Shown piece after piece: positions 34,906-47,003 of a stretch of DNA of 64,000 nt. Below the pieces are notes generated by a model, which saw only the letters and a program-made list of their open reading frames with translations, made no database searches and was not told where the DNA came from. The first letter of the stretch is position 1, and every line of letters begins with the position of its first letter. Source of the stretch: Tetragonia tetragonoides (lineage: Eukaryota; Streptophyta; Magnoliopsida; Caryophyllales; Aizoaceae); the NCBI GenBank assembly GCA_038025085.1, contig CM076146.1:25242501-25306500 (forward strand). Direction: 5' to 3'. The position numbers and the translations under genes are program-made.

Positions 34906-35713
34906 GTTAAGCTTCATAGTGGAGAAGTAGACAAAGAGGTATTGAGTTGCATTTAGGGTTATTGTTTGGAATAGTTAATAGATTACTTGATATGAGTTGA
35001 TTGGAGATATTTCATATGATTAGTGTATGCTAATGAAAGATGCACGTTCATAGTTCAAATTCACATTACGAACGACATGAGATTAATCATTATCGTATAC
35101 ATTGTTTTTTTATTTTAATAGGAATACATACATGCAATAATTTAAAAATACAATATGGTCCATTTATATGGATTTAATGAATTTTATTCTGTATTCACTA
35201 GCAAAAAAATTATTTAATTTTGTTCTGTATGGGCTTTCACACACATGTCTTGGGCCTTAGTGAAATCAAACATGTTTTAGAATGCTTAACACGATTGGCC
35301 CAAAGATTGGTTCTAATTAAAACAGATTGGCTTGAGCTTGAAATAAGTACTCACAAAAATTGTGAAAAAAAACGTCAGCCCAACGTACAATTAAATCGTT
35401 CACTGGAAAAACCGGCGCCCTAATTTAATTTCAAACACATTGGCTCGAGATTTGGAAAAAATGGCGCAAACACTGGCGCCTTCATATAAGTTTAAAAACA
35501 TTTGGCCGAAAAAAGAAAAATTTGCCGAAAAAAATGGCGCCTCTTTAGACATTCAATTATTTGAAAACAATAACCTATCTTAATGAGGACGTATAGGAAT
35601 ATAGCTACAGCCAATTTATATATTAACTGTAACGGATTAAAATAGAATGCAGTCTATTATTGTTAAAGGTGTATGATATATTAGGATATATACCATTTCC
35701 ACTATGAGGTTTT
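34906..35713. other. Spacer
   Basis: No gene is seen. Between 35400 and 35545 the motif TGGCGCC or close variants occurs four times, next to A-rich runs. It may be part of a decayed promoter or an element end. Confidence 0.4.
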
Positions 35714-36796
35714 AGTTTAGATAGTATGAGTACGTGTTCCGGCTATAGTAGTTAGGGAATATACCCCACCAAAGTATGAGGCATCATATATAGTTTAGAT
35801 AGTGTGAATACGTGTTCCGACCTTAGTAGTTAGGGCATATACCCTACGTACAAAGTATGAGGCATTATATATCCTATACAATAGTATGAGTACTATACAA
35901 AGTATGAAGCATTATAGTTTAGATAGTATGAGTACGTGTTCCGGCTTTAGTAGTTAGGGCATATACCCTACCAAAGTATGAGGCGTCATAGTTTAGATAG
36001 TATGAGTACGTGTTCCGATTATAGTAGTTAGGGCATATACCCTACCAAAGTACGAGGCATTATAGTTTAGATAGTATGAGTACGTGTTCCGGCTTTAGCA
36101 GTTAGGGCATATACCCTACCAAAGTATGAGGCGTCATAGTTTAGATAGTATGAGTACGTGTTCCGGTTATAGTAGCTAGGGCATATACCCTACCAAAGTA
36201 CGAGGCGTCATAGTTTAGATAGTATGAGTACGTGTTCCGGCTATAGCAGTTGGGGCATATACCCTACCAAAGTACGAGGCATCATAGTTTAGATAGTATG
36301 AGTACGTGTTCCGGCTTTAGTAGTTAGGGCATATACCCTACCAAAGTATGAGGCGTCATAGTTTAGATAGTATGAGTACGTGTTCCGGTTATAGTAGTTA
36401 GGGCATATACCCTACCAAAGTACGAGGCATTATAGTTTAGATAGTATGAGTAGGTGTTCCGGCTATAGCAGTTAGGGCATATACCCTACCAAAGTACGAG
36501 GCATCATACTTTATATAGTATGAGTACGTGTTCTGGCTTTAGTAGTTAGGGCATATACCCTACCAAAGTACGAGGCATCATAGTTTAGATAGTATGAGTA
36601 CGTGTTCCGGCTTTAGTAGTTAGGGCATACACCCTAAAAAGTACGAGGCATCATAGTTTAGATAGTATGAGTACGTGTTCCGGCTTTAGTAGTTAGGGCA
36701 TAAACCCTACAAAGTATGAGGCATTATACTTTATATAGTATGAGTACGTGTTCCGGTTATAGTAGTTTGGGCATATACCCTACCAAAGTATGATAC
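35714..36796 (+). repeat. 74-75-bp minisatellite, about 14 copies
   Basis: Each unit has TAGTTTAGATAGTATGAG, then TACGTGTTCCGG, then TTAGGGCATATACCCTACC and AAAGTATGAGGC. The GTGTTCC word recurs near 35738, 35813, 35936, 36010, 36085, 36160, 36234, 36308, 36383, 36457, 36531, 36605, 36680 and 36754. Units from about 35987 on are very similar and have a steady period. The first units are more diverged and one spacing is longer. No coding frame runs through it. Confidence 0.95.
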
Positions 36797-36799
36797 ATC

Positions 36800-36802
<3 letters not shown>

Positions 36803-36870
<68 letters not shown>

Positions 36871-36872
36871 TA

Positions 36873-36913
<41 letters not shown>

Positions 36914-36995
36914 TATTATTATTATTATTATAATAATTATTATTATTATAATAATTATTATAATAATAATAATTATTATTGTTATTGAATAAAGT
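36803..36995 (+). repeat. AAT/ATT microsatellite with an inverted second half
   Basis: A long run of TAA/AAT triplets (to about 36912) is followed by ATT/TTA triplets, so the two halves can pair into a long hairpin. It follows the minisatellite directly. Confidence 0.95.
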
Positions 36996-37041
36996 TATAA
37001 TAATTATAATAATAATGTTGTTATCATTATTATTGAATAAT

Positions 37042-37172
37042 TTTTTCTAACGAAGCGTCTTTTTGGAATGGATGGATCATCTCCTAGTAAGTTGTTGAAA
37101 AAAGCGTATTTCGAAAAAAGCGTATTTATGGAATGGATCATCTCCTAGTAAATTGGTGAAAAAAGCGTATTA
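37042..37172 (+). repeat. Tandem duplication upstream of the short F-box-like gene
   Basis: GGAATGGATCATCTCCTAGT and TGAAAAAAGCGTATT occur twice, about 65 bases apart, with small differences. The block sits about 300 bases before the ATG at 37464. Confidence 0.7.
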
Positions 37173-37463
37173 ATTTTTTTTTTTTATATATATAGTGCTT
37201 TTATTACAATACAATAAGCGATGTGATTTTTAATTTATTTGGCACATCACCAACCTTTTGTTTTCATACTTCTGTTTTCTCTTTTTACGAAACCTCTCCA
37301 TCATTAATCGCCATATATATTGAAGTTGTTCAAGAATCCAGGTACGTGTCCTCTTTTTATTCCAAAACTAGTTTACTTCTCTATATTTGACGATTATTAA
37401 GAGTAATTAATTGCTGTAAGTTTTTTTTTTTTTGGTTTTGATGTGCGATATTAGTAAGTTAAG

Positions 37464-37814
37464 ATGGAGAGAGATTTGAAGAATTTGAAGCGTTGTGTTG
37501 AAGGCCATCCTGATCCATTTTCAGTCAGGGGCGAGAGTATGGAGAATATCCTCATGTTCCATATCTTTCCTAAAGTTGAAGGTCCTAGCAAGAAGAACTT
37601 TGCTATGGTTTGCAAGAACTGGAATAATATCGCCCATGAATCCGTAGATTTCACTCGTTCAAAAAGCCGATACAAATTACACCGTTCTACATGGAAGAAG
37701 GGCTTTAGGAATGATAATAGTTTGATATTCAAATCTCTTTATATCCTTTTCCAAAAAAAAAAAAAAAATTGGTTCAAAACTTTCCTAGCGGAATTGTGTC
37801 TGGTTGATAAATAA
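37464..37814 (+). CDS. Short F-box-like protein (copy 1)
   Basis: The frame starts MERDLKNLKRCVEG and has SMENILMFHIFPKVEG, SKKNFAMVCKNWNNIAHES and a final Trp-rich stretch. Three further genes in this window (55645-55971, 57249-57627, 62072-62362) share the pattern D-[DN]-x-L-x-[FY]-H-I-[IF]-P-K, then S-K-[KR]-x-F-A-[LM]. The first 40 residues resemble a divergent F-box, the Skp1-binding part of ubiquitin ligases, but I cannot name the family. A GTACGT donor at 37341-37346 suggests a 5' untranslated intron. The last 20 codons follow a run of A (37752-37767) and diverge from the paralogs, so the true C-terminus may be shifted. No long F-box partner lies next to this copy. Confidence 0.5.
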   Translation: MERDLKNLKRCVEGHPDPFSVRGESMENILMFHIFPKVEGPSKKNFAMVCKNWNNIAHESVDFTRSKSRYKLHRSTWKKGFRNDNSLIFKSLYILFQKKKKNWFKTFLAELCLVDK

Positions 37815-38585
37815 TTTTATTTGTTGTGTTTCAGCTTCTTTGATGTATCAATGGTGACAAGTATTTTGGTTATTATTATGAACATTAATTTTGAGTTCTA
37901 ATTAACATTATTTTTATTTTATGCAAACTATTCTTTACTATTGCTTTTAATTTAATCCTCTTAACCATGATGGATTACAAAGAGGGAAATAATCCTAATT
38001 GGGCGAAAAATTAAACGGGGAGATGGAGTAAAAAGAGGAAAATAGTCCTAATTTGGCGGAAAACGTGGAGATGACTGACCATATTCAACCCCTATTTGAA
38101 CTTCTCTGGTTCTGGCTTATTGCTAACATATACGTGATCTCAGTTATATTAGTTACCATTTGTTACTAAATGTTTCCTAAAATGTAGCTGAAGATAATAT
38201 TTCGATCGAACAGAATATTGTTACAGTCACAACTCTTAGCTTAGAATCCTTTCCCTTTTATTTATCCCCGTTACTTGCGTAAAAAAGAAAGAAAGTTATA
38301 TTCAGTTACAGTCATTGATATAATTTATCATATCTTTTGGGTCAAGATTATAGCTTCTTAGGAAAAGTTGTTGCTATAGTTAGAACCGTTTAGTATTAGT
38401 CAATAAAATAATTTCCGGAAATTACTAGGGTTAAGAGATATTAGTACCTTGTGAAACCATCATTATATATAGAAAGTTTAAAAAAAATACCTATGACCCT
38501 TCTTAAACCCACGTTCTCTACCACATTAACATCACGTTCATCAAGATAGTGACAACCAAGTACCAGAGATATTGGTTTGCAAGTT
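37815..38585. other. Spacer upstream of the Ulp1-like gene
   Basis: No gene is seen. GGGCGAAAAATTAA near 37999 and TTTGGCGGAAAACG near 38053 could be E2F-like promoter sites for the next gene, which is speculative. Confidence 0.35.
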
Positions 38586-41077
38586 ATGGATCGAAAGCAC
38601 TTCAGAAACGGAAAAGCCAATATCAATGTAAGTAAAAATAAATTGTTGCATGGTTTGACTTTAATCAAAATTGTAAATTTTATCGTTCATTGTCTTCAAG
38701 CTACAAGGTTTGACTCTCGAAAATAAATGTTGCAGATGAATTACCACGGTCAACACACGTGTGATTGCGCTGAATCTATTCAGAAGTTTGCTACTAATTT
38801 TGAATTTTTCAAATTCTTTGCTCATAGTAAATTTAATACTATAGAGGATAGTCTCTTCAAGATATTGGACATACTAGAAGGTCGTAAAGGCAATGCCACA
38901 AACAAAAATGATACTCCGTCACATTGCCTTTCAACTTCTCCATTTGTAAACCATCGAACTGAAGATTTTATGAGTCCTGCTGAAAAAACTAGCAAAAGGA
39001 AATTAAATTTGAATTGTGATCAAAATAATGAGGGTGTTAAGGGTGTTGAGGTTGAAAAGGCTGTTGGCAATGGTGATTTTAATATTCCCAAAGATTTGTT
39101 AAATTTTGATTTTGAAAAGAGTTTGTTTAACAATAATGGATTAGCTTCCATTAGAGACAATCCTATTACAATTCGAGAATCCTCCAAAAGAATTCAAAAG
39201 CCAAAGTATAGCATAAAGAAACAAGTTCGGCCAAAGGCTTCTAAGAGTGCTGCAAGTACTCCATCTGCTGGTAAATTGACTCCTGCAAAGCGAGCTTCAA
39301 GGAAGACAAATAATATGGTTTGTTCTACTGTTATTTAATATAATTATATGAAATTGATAGGTTTGTCCAATCTATTTGAACTCATTCTATTAGTTTGTTT
39401 TTTGAATTCCAATATCCAGGTTGATAAGGGGGATGAATTAGAAGTACTAGAAGATATCTCAACACCAAAGCCCACCCCCACATGTCGGCATAACAAGTTA
39501 TAAAATATGGCATGCAAATTGTTATAGTTAGGAACAATTATATAACTCACATTAAATAATTCCATCGATAATGTTTTGTATTGTAGATTGATCATTTAAC
39601 GGTAGGACCAACCAATTTATATGAAAGATACTTAAACAATCTGACAGAAGACGAAGCTCGGATAGTCTCATTCATATATCGATCGCAGCATAAGAATAAC
39701 ATTTGCGTGTACGAACCTATTGGGTTTTTGTGAGGGTCTGGCTTTGGGTGTTTCTTTGAGATTCGTTCCAGACATGTAGATATCTGATTGGGTATGACTC
39801 GTTGATTAAATCGTCATCTATTTTACATTCAAGTATTGTGTTCCACATAAAATAACAATTATGTTTCATTATAGTGTCTTGACTTAGCATTATATGATTT
39901 GCGACTGAGAGCAATGGAGCAAGAATGCAAAATATTGTATTTTCCTGCTCAGTTCCAGGTATTTAATGAAGTGAAAAAAATGTACGTATATGATTCCTGT
40001 AGTTTGTAATCTGTATTCATTTCCAGACATATATGTTACATTCAGCGGTTTGTCACCAAAAACTTGTCTTACAACTGGAAGCCCAAATGCGGATAAAGGG
40101 ATACCTGGATACTGTAGTGGGGTTGTTAAGCATTTCCTATATGACGGTTGTGGCAAAGTTGAGCAGGTTTGTTGTTTTGAATTCGTAGTACAAAATTAGT
40201 TTACAATTTTATATGCAATGAAATTTTTGACTAAATATGAAATATTTGTAGGTCTATATCCCCATTCATGATGGGCTTGCAGGTCACTGGTTTGTGACCG
40301 TGATCGATATACCTGATAAAACAATATACTTGTTGGACTCATTGATAGTGAATGATGTAGGAGATGCCATAGCTGAAGATGTGGTAAGTAAAGAATTATT
40401 TATTGTAAAGTCATTTTTGACAATTGATTATTGATTCGACTGGGATATCATTACTGACTTTTACATTCTAATAAATCAAAGGATCAACGAGTTGACCTAG
40501 TTTACGAAGTGGTAAGTTATTATTGCGTTTTTACACTATTTATATATCATTCTAACTGACACGCAGATGATGCTAATGTAACCAAATCACTGTCATGATC
40601 AGGTAACAAAGACAATTGAGTGTTACAAGGATCATCCTGAACTTGGAGCCTTTAGTCAATGGTCTAAGTTCTCTATCTATGTTTCCGATACAAAGAAGCA
40701 AGATAGCTGGTGATTTTCGTTGTTTTAAATAATTTAAGTAAAACATGAAAATTTTCATATTCGGTTCGATTACTTTGCAGCAATGATTGTGGAATGTATA
40801 CTCTGAAGTACTGTGAAGCCCCTAAGAATCAGTGGGAAAATATTTTTTACACTGTAAGTAATGGATTATGTTATGAGTTAATTGGAAAACTTTTCCGTTT
40901 TTCCCATTCTTTGCGAAATTTATTTATCTCTTTTGTTTCTGCATTGGTTAGACGGAGCAAATGCGAGTTGAAAGGCTAAAGTATATTGTGCGGCTAGTGA
41001 GAATCAAGTACAATAAAGCGACAGAGTTTATTGAAGCCATTGATCGTGTTGAAGACTTGGATAACTTAGCAGTCTAA
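38586..41077 (+). CDS. Ulp1-like cysteine protease (C48), catalytic residues intact, model incomplete
   Basis: Exons with GT-AG borders are 38586-38627 (MDRKHFRNGKANIN), 38736-39317, one starting 39420, 39587 onward, about 39990-40168, 40252-40383, 40482-40512, 40603-40709, 40781-40853 and 40952-41077. The protease core has VYIPIHDGLAGHWFV (catalytic His), YLLDSL (Asp) and, across a splice, QDSCNDCGMYTLKYCE (oxyanion Gln and catalytic Cys), with standard Ulp1 spacing. Ulp1 enzymes remove SUMO from proteins. The N-terminal half is Asn/Lys-rich and basic, with PKYSIKKQVRPKASK. The middle is uncertain: the frame from 39420 meets TAA at 39501-39503 and the next at 39731-39733, so either introns are missed or the gene is broken. 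Ulp1-like genes carried by plant Mutator elements (Kaonashi type) are the likely relatives. Confidence 0.6.
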
Positions 41078-41280
41078 TTACTATTACTATTATTAGTTTG
41101 GAGTCTAATTACTATTATTATTATTAGTTTGGGTGTCTAATTACTATTATTATTAATAGTTTTGCTGAGGTTTATGCGGTTTAATAAAGATAGGAATTTG
41201 ATAAGATTTTTTATGATCGAGCATCGCGTTTTACAGAGTACCCTTTACTTAGCCCCTTTAATTTTCTATGTCCGATTCAT

Positions 41281-41760
41281 CTACACTTGCAATCAAACAT
41301 AAAGTTGGTCGTGATTAAAAATGTTTGTATGTTTTGCTGGCTGGCTGTCAGACCCGCCATGACAATGTCCATGGGAGGATTTCGCCTATCTTTATCTATG
41401 TCATGGGTCACGACATAGGTCCAGTGTGTCAATGATTAGGATGTTGCGCCTAACAGGTGCCTCAGGCTTCAGTATGAAACATCAGTCATGGTTTGTTATA
41501 TATATTCAGTTATTATTAATCCCAAACTCAAACCTTGTATTAACATGTATTCATCCCCTTTAATTAACTGCATTGATATTCTATGTCGGATTCATAATAC
41601 TAGTAACCAACCACAAAGTTGGTCAATACTGAAAATGATTATATGTTAGGCTGGATAGCTGTCAGACCCGCCATGACAATGTCCATGTGAGGATTTCGCC
41701 CATGTCGTCATGACAATGATTTCGCCCATGTGAAAACCCAGCGTGTCAATGATCACACCA
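41281..41760 (+). repeat. Left inverted-repeat array of the Mutator-like unit
   Basis: Two copies carry GCTGTCAGACCCGCCATGAC, then AATGTCCATG, then GGATTTCGCC, near 41346 and 41660. The first copy continues through GTGTGTCAATGATTAGGA, GCGCCTAACAGG and CAAACTCAAACC. The reverse complement of this order is found at 50085-50760. Long terminal repeats with internal duplications are common in plant Mutator-like elements. Confidence 0.85.
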
Positions 41761-41879
41761 CAATCGTTCATAAAGTTTCTTATCAAAATGATAGAACTTC
41801 ACAGAATCCACCACCAAAAGCTTTCTAAGTTTTTAGTACACTTTCTCAAAATAATCCAGCCACTGTACATCACACAAAT

Positions 41880-44800
41880 CTACACATCTAATTTTTCATC
41901 TGGCAATGCTTCACGAAGGATTGCATCTTTGATTTTGTTTTCATCACTTGCAATGAGACGCGCACAAGTCAACAGACGATGCTCCTTGATATCCTGTGAT
42001 AGTAAATTTCAATTTGAATACTTGTAATAAAAAGAGTATACAATGTAGCAACAAAATTAAATTTCCTCAATTTTATACCTCGTAATATGATGGATCAAAC
42101 AATTGCTCTTCAGTTTGTGCTTCAAGAAATTTGATTACAAACATTCCACAGTCGTACCTGGCCTGGCCAATATGGAAAGGTAAGGATGTTTACTATCCAA
42201 CTTGTTAATGGAAAAGAACTTGATTAGCATATTCAGTCCTACCCGTTTTCCTGCTTGGGTAGATCTAATAATTTGATTGGAAATTCAATAATTCCTTCCA
42301 ATTTCTTGCATTTTTTTCTCTCTTTTTCTAGCGCCTTGTGTACTCTTTGAACCTGATAAATGGCATAGATGTTGACATGTCATGCTAAAGAAAATGTAAC
42401 ATGAAAACTCAATGAAGCAATGATTTACCAAAGCCTTGGCAGATTCACTGCGCTGCCTTTTCAATCGTTTCGGCAAGGATTCATAGACTTTAGTTATCAT
42501 TCCCTCAAATTCGATCTCAACCAAACACCACTGATCGGGATGCTTCGTATGCATTGGAATGAAAATCTGTATGGAAAGCAAGGTATGACTTTTCATTAAA
42601 TGAAAACCAACTATATATTTACAGATTTTACATCATTTAGATAGCGGCTACCTTTTTCAATGCATTAAGATCGGCAGGCAATAATTTCTTGGGGATTTTT
42701 AAGACTCTCTGTAAAAGCTGAGTTATGCAAACAACAAGAAGTGTCATACAAATATTGCATGAACATTGAATGAAACATAATTATTATAGAAGGGAGAATA
42801 CTCGCCGACTCTTCTGGAACTTACAATATGTCCTTATCAGATAAAGCCTTTTCTATCCCAACCAAGTCAATGGGATAAGAGCATGAAAAGATACCGAAAT
42901 TGTTAATTATATCATCCCATACATTAAAATTTTGATTAAACAATGAACTGATGCTTAATTAATCAAATGATAACCATTTCAAACTTACAGCTTCATTCAA
43001 TGACAACCCAGGATATAGGATCGTCAAATCATTCTTGTTTTCCGTATAGTACTGGTTACAATACAACTTTTGACTGCATATTGTAAACAAGATTCATTCC
43101 TAATACAAATGTTAGTAACTCTAATATGAAACTTCATAACAGATCTTATATGACACACCTCATGTCCTTGCTTTCATTGGAAACAAACTCACACATATGC
43201 TTATGTTGATCAGGAACTGAATCTAACAAGTCTCTGATGTTGGACATGGGGGTTGGAATCTTTGGTGCTGAAGGAGGTTGTTCTGTGGTATCCTCATCAA
43301 TCTATACAAAGAAACATCAATCATGATACAGAAACTCAATGAAAAGTAGTAAATTAAATAAAAGGTTAAAGTCAATGTAAACCTTGACAGGTTGAGTATC
43401 CATCCCAGCTCCAACCTATACAAAGAAACATAATTCATGATAGAGAAACTAAATGAAAAATTTTAAATTAAATAAAAGGTTAGAGTGATTTTGAACCTCA
43501 ACAGGTTGAGTAGTGTTATCATTTACCTTTTTCTTTGGCCTACCCCTCTTCTTTGCTGGTTGTTTAGGCAAATTCTGTGGTGGAGCCTTTTCCTTCTTTG
43601 GACTGATCTTATGTGGAACCTCAGATTCAGTTTTCTCCTCATCATCCAAATGAGTTTCATCCTCAACTATAAATGATGAATCAGTCTTGTTCTTGTTCGT
43701 ATTAGTTGCAGCCTGTTGTACCGGATCATATGCTTTTGTGGATCCATCATTCTTGTTCGTGTCCGCATTTGCTCCATCCTCAACTACCGGGTTAGTTACT
43801 GATGTGGATGCATCAGTATTGTTCTTATCTGTATTAGTTTGAGCCTCAACTACTGGCTCAGGTACTACTCTGGATCCATCATTGATATTCCCAACATTTT
43901 GTGACTCATCAGTTTCTGACTCATCATTTTCTGACTCATCATTCACTTGTTGCACATTCATCAAGTCCTTGTCCTCGTCCTCGTCCCCACCTTTAGATTC
44001 TCCACTGGATCTGCTAACCCCATCATAATCACTTCCTGAATCGCTGTCAGAAATATGAATTTTTGATGCCAAAAAAATAATGTTGTTCTTCAACAACTCA
44101 ATTGAATCTGTAACCTCTTTCAATCCCGTAGCCATATCATTTTTTATCCCAACAATGTCGCCGTGCATCAATTCTAACTTCTTCTCCACGTTATCCAATC
44201 TCGTCTTTGCATCATTGAGAACCTTTCCTATTATGCTTTTCTTGTAATCATCTACTTTGAACATCAACTGAACAATCACAACAAAAGCAACTAAATTCAG
44301 TAAAAGTTAGATAACTTGTGTTATTTGGAACCTCAAATTCAAAGTTACATAACATCATCTTCGTGGCACCATAGCCTCCCAAATTCTGTTTTATAAAGTC
44401 GTGGAGCAATTTTACATTGTCGTCATCCCAATCCTTTATTCTTGACACTCCACATTTCCAACAATCGTCGAGATGAATTTCAATCGAATATTCACAGAAT
44501 AAAACCTATAGATAATCCAAACCAGTAACAAACAAAAATTAAAACAAATACATTTTCATATGAACCCTTTAATGCTGGTTAATAGTTGTAAGCAAATAAA
44601 ACTCACTTGGAAAAATAAGATGTAGCCTCTCATTATGTTGTTGCGCTTCTCATTGTGTACTTTAATTGCAGCAACAACATTGTCAAAAATAAACTTCCCC
44701 CAGTTCAGACGAGGGATACTCGTCATGTCCCTTAGGAGGGCCAGCCATTGCTTCTTGGGCTTATTGTCAGGGGTGGGGGCAAAGAAAGCTGTCATCATAA

Positions 44801-45502
44801 ATAACACTAGAATCCTCTTGAAATTAGGATCCTCAGGAGAAGTGGTTTGAAGCATGTACCTCATAGATTTTGCATCCAGATCATCATACTCAATACTCAA
44901 ATCACCCACATCAACATTCACATCATCCAAATCACTTTCATTATAATACTCCTCAATATCAATGCCATCATTTTTAAAACCCAACAGATGTTCAACATGC
45001 TTGGGCTTCAAAATAGTCTGCCTACCAGAAATGGTTAAACAGTTTGTTTTAGGGTCAAACTTCTTTATGATCCAGGAACACATGCTCCTTCTAATATTCT
45101 TACATTTGTACTGAAACAAACATCCAAAACCAAATTCCTCCAATACTTTCCTCTTTTTGTCACACCTTGTACAACATTTTATCACTTCATATAGGTGATC
45201 CAAGCTACATGGTGCATACCAGTTATCCTAAATAAGTCCAACAAATACTAAATTAGCAGCTTTATAATTGCAATTAATTACATAATTTAAAATATATGGA
45301 CAAGTCAGAAGATTATATCTGCCAATCTGATGCAGTTCCTAATAGAGACAGATGAGCCTTTTTGTTGTGAAGGGTTTTTTCACTGATGTCACAAAAAAGT
45401 CATGTCTTATGTAAAAATCTAAATACTTATCCATATACCAAATTAGAAATCAAATATCAACAACAATCAAGCATACCTTGGGTGTTTTCTCTTGGGAGCC
45501 AT
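41880..45502 (-). CDS. Ulp1-like protein with substituted catalytic His and Asp
   Basis: A likely ATG at 45502 gives MAPKRKHP, then a GT donor at 45476. The large exon from about 45229 to 44607 encodes an N-terminal region (VLEEFGFGCLFQYKCKNIRR, MCSWIIKKFDP, LKPKHVEHLLGF) like that in plant transposon Ulp1 genes. Exons 44505-44332 and 44267 to about 43498 add a coiled coil, an acidic Ser/Asp/Glu-rich part and an AT-hook (KKRGRPKKK). Small exons follow down to TAG at 41882-41880. The protease core reads IFIPMHTKHPDQWCLVEIEF and KVYESLP: the His before Trp is Gln (CAG) and the Asp is Glu (GAA). Across a splice QENGYDCGMFVIKFLE keeps the Gln and Cys. So the fold is likely kept but catalysis is doubtful. 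The join from exon 45502-45477 to the next exon is unresolved. Confidence 0.68.
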
Positions 45503-46449
45503 CGTCCTAAGTGAAGTTTGAAAAGAACTTGACAGACCTATAGAGGATCAATTTGCAAATCAAAACGGTCTCAAACGAAAAATTACACATGCAAATCAAA
45601 ATTGAACAAACCCACACACTTGTAAATCAAAATTGAACTAACTCACACACATGGAAATCACACAATTCCCTAGATTGAAGTAATCAACGCACATGCAAAT
45701 GAAACAATTATTTAAATTGAACTAGTCCACATACATGTAAATGAAACAATTGGTCCGACCAAATCGAAGTTTAGTTAGTTGGAAATTTTACAAATTGGGT
45801 CATTAATCCCATATAGAAACTCAAGTCGAGGTTAGTCAATAAGCTAATTGCGAGGACAATCAAATAATACCTAAACCTATGATAGCAATCGACAGATTAA
45901 GCACAGATATTGTGAGAAAGTGAGAGTAAGGAGGAAGAGAAAAAGAGATTAAAGAGGAAGAGGATGAGACAGATTAAGGAGAGAGAGAGAGAGTACCAAA
46001 GCTTGAGAGCTTGAGAGCGTCTTCAACTTCAGAACCAATGGAGGAAATGAGTTTTGAGAGGAGCGTTGGAGGGAGTAAAGGCGGTTTTGAGAACCAATGG
46101 AAATTTTGGTTTTTTTAAATCAATGACTATTAAACTTCATCAATAAAAGGAAGTAAATATAAAATAAATTTAAACCTTCCAAAAAAAAAACCCTACTATT
46201 CCCCTTTTATAGCAAATTTTTCCATATATCCTGGTGGGCTTATACTAAAAAACACAACAAATAAAAGAAAAAAAACTCTTGTGGGCTTTTTTCTATTTTT
46301 GATGGATGGGCCGTGTTAAAAAATTTCACTTAAATAAACCAGTTTTTATTGATTTTCAAAAACCCTAATTTTCTAAAACAACAGAAGCTCTCTTAGCAAG
46401 TTACAATTTCTCATCATCAAACAGTTACACATCATTGAGAGGCAACAAG
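45503..46449. promoter_or_regulatory. Divergent promoter region between the Ulp1-like gene and transposase
   Basis: This region lies between two divergent starts. A telo-box-like AAACCCTAA sits near 46359. A GA-rich stretch (45915-46000) precedes the Ulp1-like gene. On the plus side, the exon ending GGCAACAAG at 46449 is followed by GTATGC, and acceptor GTTGTAG ends at 47001, giving a 552-base 5' untranslated intron just before the transposase ATG. Confidence 0.5.
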
Positions 46450-47003
46450 GTATGCGCATTAATCTCGTTTTCTCTTCCTCATTAATCTCGTTTAAGATCA
46501 TAGACAGTCTGATTAGTCTTTTTATTTTTTTTGTATTAGATATTATATTTTGGTGCATCAATCTATTTATTTCGCATGCTAGTCACATTATAATGTCTAT
46601 TGAATTATTGATGAATACAATTTAGGAGTTAGGTTTAGTGCTCATGGTTGGTTATAAGTAAGATTAGTTTTTACTTGATTTAGAAAACAAAAATTGTTTC
46701 CATGTATTCGAAAATAAATAAATAAAGGGGTTCATGTCGCTTTCAAAATTGTCATGATTAGATCAAAAACTAAATGATGATTTACATAATGACTATAGTA
46801 GTTTGTGAAAAACTAGATTTGAAATTGGATAGTTATCGAATCATCATGTGAAGAAAACCACAAATTGGATACAATACATAATGATTATAGTAGTTTTATG
46901 ATCAAATATGGAATGGTAAAGGAACTTATTAGTTATAACTTTCGTTCGTTGTTTTGTTATTTATTTCATCTAGTCCTGACTGTTTTGATAATCCGTTGTA
47001 GTT

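Noticed and set aside
35714..36796. Regular direct repeats that could suggest a CRISPR array
   Set aside because: Units are contiguous with no unique spacers, and the genome is a plant. It is a minisatellite.
41077..41281. Left end of the Mutator-like unit including the plus-strand Ulp1-like gene
   Set aside because: The inverted-repeat partner sequence starts only at about 41281, so the gene ending at 41077 lies outside on present evidence.
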